The translations under genes and the position numbers were made by a program. Source: Roseovarius sp. (GTDB taxonomy: Bacteria > Pseudomonadota > Alphaproteobacteria > Rhodobacterales > Rhodobacteraceae). Taken from it: a DNA stretch of 10,094 nt. The stretch is taken from NCBI GenBank assembly GCA_021767845.1, contig JAASSQ010000100.1, forward strand, positions 1 through 10,094, in the 5' to 3' direction. Numbering within the stretch: position 1 is the stretch's first letter; every line of letters begins with the position of its first letter. This document shows, one piece after another, positions 6,222 through 10,094 of the stretch. Under the pieces are notes generated by a model. It was not told the DNA's origin. It did no database searches and worked only from the letters and a program-made list of their open reading frames with translations.

Positions 6222-6599
6222 ATGACGGACACCCCCGACAATCGCGCGCCGCGCTTTCGCCTGCGGCTGGTCTTTGCCCCCGGCGAAATGCTGGGGCCGG
6301 GCAAGGCCGAGTTGCTGGAGCGGATCGCGCGGACCGGCTCGATCGCGGCGGCGGGGCGCGAGATGGGCATGAGCTACAAGCGCGCGTGGCAGTTGGTCGA
6401 GACCATGAACGCGATGTTCCGCGACCCGGTGGTGGAAAGCACGCGCGGCGGCGCGCGGGGCGGCGGTGCGGTGGTGACCGAGACCGGGCACGCCGTTCTG
6501 GCGGAATTCCGCGAACTGGAGGCGGTGGCGCAGAGCGCCGGGGCCGAACAGATCGCGCGGCTGACGGGGATGCTGCGCGATATTCCCGTGGAAAAATAA
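6222..6599 (+). CDS. Single-domain ModE-like (winged-helix) molybdate-operon regulator
   Basis: The 125-residue protein matches only the N-terminal DNA-binding domain of ModE. It has GPGKAELLERIARTGSIAAA (25-44), then the recognition-helix region GREMGMSYKRAWQLVETMN (45-63), then the wing VVESTRGGARGGGAVVTETG (70-89) and a dimerisation-type helix (90-116). Full ModE proteins of about 260 residues add two molybdate-binding Mop/TOBE domains, which are absent here. It should bind DNA as a dimer and control the modABC genes 67 bases downstream, where a ModE-like operator lies. ATG 6222 was chosen because the family fold begins shortly after it (RFRLRLVF at 11-18). An ATG 54 bases upstream overlaps the preceding gene's end and adds unlike sequence. 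The ribosome binding site is poor. How molybdate is sensed is unclear. Confidence 0.85.
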   Translation: MTDTPDNRAPRFRLRLVFAPGEMLGPGKAELLERIARTGSIAAAGREMGMSYKRAWQLVETMNAMFRDPVVESTRGGARGGGAVVTETGHAVLAEFRELEAVAQSAGAEQIARLTGMLRDIPVEK

Positions 6600-6623
6600 C
6601 GCTTGCCGCAAGACCCGTCGCGC

Positions 6624-6647
6624 CGTTATTTCCCGTAAACCATATCG
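6624..6647 (+). promoter_or_regulatory. Probable ModE operator (Mo-box) in front of modA
   Basis: The sequence is CGTTAT-N12-ATATCG. The half sites are inverted repeats with one mismatch (ATATCG against ATAACG). From memory, the E. coli modABCD operator has the same half site, the same N12 spacing and the same 24-base length. It lies between the ModE-like gene and the modA ribosome binding site, and would overlap the promoter core, as expected for repression when molybdate is plentiful. A weak promoter, TTGCCG (6603-6608) with 17 bases to TTATTT (6626-6631), is possible. Confidence 0.65.
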
Positions 6648-6666
6648 CTTCGAAGGAGAGAATCAC

Positions 6667-7449
6667 ATGGGGGTTGCACGGCGGGTACGGGCGGGCATTG
6701 CAGGGCTTGGGCTGGGCCTTGCCCTGATCGCACCGGCCTGCGCCGCGGCGGGCGAGGTGACGGTCTTTGCCGCCGCGAGCCTGTCGAACGCCATGGCCGA
6801 GATCGAAAGCGCCTTCGAGGCGGATACGCCCCATGGGTTGACCGTATCGCTGGCCGGATCCTCGGTGCTGGCGCGGCAGATCCAGCAGGGCGCACCGGCG
6901 GACGTGTTCATCTCGGCAAATCCCGATTGGATGGGCGCGCTGCAGGAGGACGGTCTGATCGCAGAGCACACGCGCACCGATCTTCTGGGCAACCGGATCG
7001 TGCTGATCGCGCATGAGCCGCAGCCTCCGGTGGGCGAGATCGGCAAGGGGCTGGACCTGGCGGGGCTGCTGAAGGGCGGCAAGCTGTCCATGGCGCTGGT
7101 CGAGGCGGTGCCTGCGGGGATTTACGGCAAGGCCGCGTTGCAGGCCCTTGACCTGTGGGACAGCGTGGCCGCCGACGTGGCGCAGGCCGACAACGTGCGC
7201 GCGGCGCTGGCGCTGGTGGCAAGCGGTGCGGCGCCGTTGGGCATCGTCTATGCCACCGATGCGGCAGCGGAGGACCGGGTGACGGTACTGGGCACCTTCC
7301 CGGCGGGCAGCCACCCCCCGATCGTCTATCCCGTGGCCGGGATCGAGGGCCGCATGGGCGACGCGGCGGCCGATTTCCTGGCCTTCCTTCGCGGCCCGGC
7401 GGCGCGCGCGGCCTTCGAGCGGCAGGGCTTTGTCGTGCTGGGCGAGTGA
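6667..7449 (+). CDS. modA: Periplasmic molybdate-binding protein of an ABC importer
   Basis: The 260-residue protein has a signal peptide (ARRVR, then a hydrophobic core at 9-22, cleavage probably after Ala28 in the CAAA region), so it is exported to the periplasm. The mature start EVTVFAAASLSNAM (30-43) is the hallmark of ModA, with Ser38 at the position of the first molybdate-binding serine. AGSSVLARQI (63-72) carries the second serine site, followed by PADVFISAN (77-85), VPAGIYGKA (148-156) and GIVYATDA (192-199), which complete the oxyanion pocket. It captures molybdate (and tungstate) and delivers it to ModB. ATG 6667 has AAGGAG (6653-6658) at 8 bases, the best ribosome binding site in the unit. 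It heads the modABC operon just after the Mo-box, so expression should fall when molybdate is abundant. Length is normal for the family. Confidence 0.94.
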   Translation: MGVARRVRAGIAGLGLGLALIAPACAAAGEVTVFAAASLSNAMAEIESAFEADTPHGLTVSLAGSSVLARQIQQGAPADVFISANPDWMGALQEDGLIAEHTRTDLLGNRIVLIAHEPQPPVGEIGKGLDLAGLLKGGKLSMALVEAVPAGIYGKAALQALDLWDSVAADVAQADNVRAALALVASGAAPLGIVYATDAAAEDRVTVLGTFPAGSHPPIVYPVAGIEGRMGDAAADFLAFLRGPAARAAFERQGFVVLGE

Positions 7450-7454
7450 CGCGC

Positions 7455-8144
7455 ATGGGCTGGCTGGGACCGCAGGAATGGGAGGCGGTGGCGCTGTCGC
7501 TGAAGGTGTCGCTCTGGGCGACGCTGGCCGCCCTGCCCCTTGGGATCTTCGTGGCCCATGCGCTGGCGCGGTGGTCCTTTCCGGGCAAGCAGTTCCTGAA
7601 CGGGATCGTGCACCTGCCGCTGATCCTGCCGCCGGTGGTGACCGGCTACCTTTTGCTGCTGAGCTTCGGGCCGCAGGGGCCCTTGGGCGGGCTTTTGCAG
7701 GAAATGGGGATCGTTCTGGCCTTTCGCTGGACCGGCGCGGCGCTGGCGGCCGGGGTCATGGGATTCCCGCTGATGGTGCGGGCGATCCGCCTGTCGATCG
7801 AGTCGGTGGACCCCAAGCTGGAGCAGGCGGCGGCAACGCTTGGCGCGTCGCGGGCCTGGGTCTTCGCGACGGTGACGCTGCCGCTGATCCTGCCGGGGAT
7901 CATCGCCGGGGCGATTCTTGGATTTGCCAAGGCGATGGGGGAATTCGGCGCGACCATCACCTTCGTGTCGAACATTCCCGGCGAGACCCGCACCGTGCCA
8001 TCGGCGATCTATGCCTTCCTGCAGGTGCCGGGCGGCGAGGAATCGGCGATGCGGCTGGTCGTGGTGTCGGTGATCTTCGCCATGGGCGCGCTGCTGGTGT
8101 CGGAATGGCTGGCGCGGCGGGCTGCGCGCAGGGTGGTGGGCTGA
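7455..8144 (+). CDS. modB: Molybdate ABC transporter permease
   Basis: The 229-residue inner-membrane protein has about five hydrophobic spans (roughly 14-38, 50-71, 86-108, 137-158 and 199-219), as is normal for ModB. The cytoplasmic EAA loop that docks onto the ATPase is EQAAATLGASRAW (123-135), followed by LPLILPGIIAGAILGFAKAM (142-161) and GEFGATITF (162-170), which are strongly ModB-like. It forms the homodimeric channel for molybdate. I chose ATG 7455, 5 bases after the modA stop. A GTG at 7446 would overlap the modA stop as GTGA and add three residues; neither has a strong ribosome binding site, so translational coupling is likely. Its stop overlaps the modC ATG by one base (TGATG). 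Nothing is truncated. Confidence 0.93.
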   Translation: MGWLGPQEWEAVALSLKVSLWATLAALPLGIFVAHALARWSFPGKQFLNGIVHLPLILPPVVTGYLLLLSFGPQGPLGGLLQEMGIVLAFRWTGAALAAGVMGFPLMVRAIRLSIESVDPKLEQAAATLGASRAWVFATVTLPLILPGIIAGAILGFAKAMGEFGATITFVSNIPGETRTVPSAIYAFLQVPGGEESAMRLVVVSVIFAMGALLVSEWLARRAARRVVG

Positions 8145-9235
8145 TGACGCTTTCGGTGGATATCCGGCACCGGCTGGGCGATTTCGCTGTCGATGTGACG
8201 TTCGAGGCGCCACCCGGCCTGACGGTGCTGTTCGGGCGGTCGGGGTCCGGCAAATCCACGGTGATCAACGCGGTGGCGGGGCTGCTGCGCCCCGAGGCAG
8301 GGCGGATCACGGTGGACGGGCAGACCCTGCTGGACGGGGCATCCGGCGTGGAGTTGCCGCCGCACAAGCGTGGCCTTGGCTATATCTTCCAGGAAGGTCG
8401 GTTGTTTCCACACCTGAGCGTGCGGCAGAACCTGAAATACGGGCGCTGGTTCCGCAAGCGGTCGCGCGCGGACGTGGCCGAGGTGGTCGAGATGCTGGGC
8501 CTCGGCCCGCTGCTGGACCGGCGGCCCGGCGCGCTGTCGGGGGGCGAGAAGCAGCGGGTCGCGATCGGGCGCGCGCTGTTGTCGGACCCGCGCCTTATCC
8601 TGGCCGATGAACCGCTCGCGGCGCTGGACGAGGCGCGCAAGGCGGAGATCCTGCCCTATTTCGAGCGGTTGCGCGACGAGGTGTCGGTGCCGATCCTCTA
8701 TGTCAGCCATTCCGCCGCCGAGGTGGCGCGGCTGGCCACCACGGTGGTGGCGCTGGAAGCGGGCCGCGTTACCGGGCAAGGCCCTGCGGCGGACATCCTG
8801 GGCGATCCGATGCTGACGCCGCTTGGCGCGCGGGCGGCGGGCGCGGTGCTGGAGGCGCGGGTGGCGCGGCACCACGACGACGGGCTGACGGAACTCGATG
8901 CCGGCGGCGTGGCCCTGTTCGTGCCGCGGCTGGCGCAGATGCCGGGACAGCCCCTGCGCGTCCGCATCGCCGCGCAGGAGGTGGTCCTGTCGCGCGGCGC
9001 GCCAGAGGGGCTGTCGGCGCTCAATGTCCTGCCCGGGCGGGTCGAGCGCATCCGCCCCGGAACCGGGCCGGGCGCGATCGTGTCATTGGCCACGCCCGCG
9101 GGCACCGTGCTGGCGCGGATCACGCAGCGGTCGGCAAAAATGCTGGACCTGGCCGAGGGTGTCTCCTGCTACGCCGTCGTCAAATCCGTGGCCATCGCCC
9201 CCGAGGACGTGGGCGGGCCGGACGGCGCGGCCTGA
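8144..9235 (+). CDS. modC: Molybdate ABC transporter ATP-binding protein
   Basis: The 363-residue cytoplasmic ATPase has every expected ABC motif: Walker A GRSGSGKST (31-39), Q-loop Gln83 in YIFQEGRLFPH (80-90), signature LSGGEKQ (131-137), Walker B LILADEP (151-157) with Glu156, D-loop and switch His189. Residues about 290-352 (ALNVLPGRVERIRPG to YAVVKSVAI) form the TOBE/Mop domain that binds molybdate and allows feedback inhibition. The IFQEGRLFPH wording and the TOBE domain set it apart from general sugar and phosphate ATPases. ATG 8144 overlaps the modB stop by one base, so the two are translationally coupled. It is the last gene of the operon; its stop lies 15 bases from the end of a convergent gene and no terminator hairpin is visible. 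Confidence 0.94.
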   Translation: MTLSVDIRHRLGDFAVDVTFEAPPGLTVLFGRSGSGKSTVINAVAGLLRPEAGRITVDGQTLLDGASGVELPPHKRGLGYIFQEGRLFPHLSVRQNLKYGRWFRKRSRADVAEVVEMLGLGPLLDRRPGALSGGEKQRVAIGRALLSDPRLILADEPLAALDEARKAEILPYFERLRDEVSVPILYVSHSAAEVARLATTVVALEAGRVTGQGPAADILGDPMLTPLGARAAGAVLEARVARHHDDGLTELDAGGVALFVPRLAQMPGQPLRVRIAAQEVVLSRGAPEGLSALNVLPGRVERIRPGTGPGAIVSLATPAGTVLARITQRSAKMLDLAEGVSCYAVVKSVAIAPEDVGGPDGAA

Positions 9236-9250
9236 TCCCTGCGCCCTTGA

Positions 9251-9568
9251 TCAGACAGCCAGACGCGCCACCGCGCGCCCAGGACCAGGGCGGCCATGTC
9301 CGAGCGGCTGGACCCGCGGGTCGTGGGCGGTGGGGCGCATGACGGTGGTGTAGTCGGCAAGGCAGCTTATCTGCGGCCCCTGCTGGATGATGCGAAAATT
9401 GCGCTCGCGCAGGAAGGCCGCGCGGAAGGCATCGGCCAGACGCCCGGTCGGGAAAGTCAGGACCGTGGTGGTGTCCCCGGCGCCGTTCCGCAGACCGTAG
9501 ACGACGACCTTCCGGCGACCGAACACGAAATCGGCGAACTCGGGCGCGTGTTGTTGCATTCGCGGCAT
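9251..9568 (-). CDS. Small protein of unknown function
   Basis: I do not recognise this 105-residue protein. Support for it being real comes from an AGGAG ribosome binding site (9574-9578) 5 bases before ATG 9568 and from codon use with GC-rich third positions like its neighbours. There is no signal peptide or membrane span. The first 75 residues look like a compact alpha/beta unit: a strand around VFGRRKVVVYGLRNG (15-29), TTVLTFP (34-40), a helix RLADAFRAAFLRER (43-56), then FRIIQQGPQISCLADYTTVM (58-77). The rest (78-105) is rich in Pro, Arg and Gly and looks disordered. A later ATG (residue 4) is possible but too far from the ribosome binding site. It is convergent with modC and 161 bases from the ATPase gene. 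No function is assigned. Confidence 0.6.
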   Translation of the reverse strand: MPRMQQHAPEFADFVFGRRKVVVYGLRNGAGDTTTVLTFPTGRLADAFRAAFLRERNFRIIQQGPQISCLADYTTVMRPTAHDPRVQPLGHGRPGPGRAVARLAV

Positions 9569-9729
9569 GCTCTCTCCTGCGCTGATGGATCTGTCTCGAG
9601 GGTGCCATCGGTCCCGCCACCGGCAAAGGCATTTTCGCTGCAGCGCAGCAAATCGCATTTCCGGCCGGCCCGAGCGCACAAGAATCAAGCACCGTCTGCC
9701 GGGATCGGACGGCCCCGCGCCGCCATCGG

Positions 9730-10094
9730 TCACGCCCTTGGCGCCTGCCCGTTGCGGGTTTGCAAGCCAAGGCGCATCTGTTTTTCGATTTCGATCAGTG
9801 CGAAGAACACCACGCCGATGCCGACGATGAGAGCACCATCCCCGAGCGGCACGGCCTGGGTGCCGAAGACTGCCTGAAGCGGCGGCAGGTAGGTAACGGC
9901 GAATTGCGCGGCGGTCACGGCGATCACGCAGGCCCAGACGATGTGCGTGCCCTTTGCCGCGGCCCAGGTGAGCGACGTGCCGTGAATGTTTCGGATGAAA
10001 AACAGGTGGAAGATCTCGAGCACCACCAGCGTGTTCATCGCGATGGTCTGCGCCAGCGGCAGGGGATAGCCGCGCTCGACCGCGTAGAAATACA
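9730..10094 (-). CDS. Cation-transporting P-type ATPase, C-terminal membrane part
   Basis: The gene enters from the right edge, so only the last 120 or so residues are visible; the start and the catalytic domains lie outside. The visible part begins YFYAVERGYPLPLAQTIA and continues MNTLVVLEIFHLFFIRN, the usual wording of the Cation_ATPase_C domain in P2-type (Ca/Mg/Na-like) bacterial ATPases. Three hydrophobic spans follow one another: the one ending at FFIRN, one around HIVWACVIAVTAAQFAVTYL, and one around GALIVGIGVVFFALIEIE. The chain then ends with a short charged tail. It sits in the inner membrane and moves a cation at the cost of ATP. Ion specificity cannot be read from this part. It runs in the same direction as the small unknown gene, 161 bases upstream of it, so co-transcription is possible but not supported. 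Confidence 0.88.
   Translation of the reverse strand, partial: YFYAVERGYPLPLAQTIAMNTLVVLEIFHLFFIRNIHGTSLTWAAAKGTHIVWACVIAVTAAQFAVTYLPPLQAVFGTQAVPLGDGALIVGIGVVFFALIEIEKQMRLGLQTRNGQAPRA

Noticed and set aside
7326..8213. Long minus-strand open frame opposite modA/modB (295 codons)
   Set aside because: It is antisense to clear transporter genes and its product is an Arg/Gln/His-rich sequence without domain features.
5221..9235. Functional link between carnitine catabolism and molybdate uptake because the loci adjoin
   Set aside because: The carnitine pathway here uses NAD, zinc and flavin enzymes and no molybdenum enzyme is seen; each locus has its own regulator and promoter, so adjacency is most simply chance.
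9636..9645. Perfect 10-base palindrome CGCTGCAGCG in the gap between the ATPase and the small gene
   Set aside because: It is too short and GC-rich to mean much alone, has no loop or T tract for a terminator, and no partner copy in the window. The rest of the 161-base gap shows no recognisable signal.
9296..9877. Plus-strand open frame of 193 codons across the small gene and the ATPase end
   Set aside because: It has no ribosome binding site, its product has no recognisable domain, and it runs antisense into a convincing ATPase C-terminus.

Overview
The window looks like chromosomal DNA from a high-GC alphaproteobacterium, most likely a member of the Rhodobacterales (roseobacter/Paracoccus-type). 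This is inferred from the GC-rich third codon positions, the protein sequences and the gene order; no search was run. Genes are densely packed, with 1-4 base overlaps and few intergenic gaps. There is no RNA gene, CRISPR array, insertion sequence or prophage that I can see.

Positions 1-6171 hold a carnitine catabolism locus. A minus-strand operon runs right to left from a divergent promoter region (5137-5220). It encodes a BKACE-type 3-dehydrocarnitine cleavage enzyme, a short-chain dehydrogenase, a lipocalin-like lipoprotein, a fused L-carnitine 3-dehydrogenase/betainyl-CoA thioesterase and an acyl-CoA dehydrogenase. After a 298-base gap carrying two inverted hairpin repeats comes the first 19 codons of an ADP-forming acyl-CoA synthetase. 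A GlxA/CdhR-type AraC regulator (5221-6171) is transcribed away from the operon and probably controls it. The core pathway is: carnitine is oxidised to 3-dehydrocarnitine, cleaved with acetyl-CoA to acetoacetate and betainyl-CoA, and hydrolysed to glycine betaine and CoA. The roles of the dehydrogenases, ligase and lipocalin in it are not settled.

Positions 6222-9235 hold a molybdate uptake unit on the plus strand: a single-domain ModE-like regulator, a probable ModE operator (6624-6647), and modA, modB and modC. This is a standard high-affinity ABC importer. Its only unusual part is the regulator, which lacks the molybdate-binding domain.

Positions 9251-10094, on the minus strand, hold a small unrecognised protein convergent with modC and the C-terminal membrane part of a cation-transporting P-type ATPase that continues beyond the right edge.

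I did not find a clearly new system. The items most worth following up are the unexplained members of the carnitine operon, the hairpin/inverted-repeat gap, the Mo-box paired with a sensor-less ModE, and the unknown small protein.
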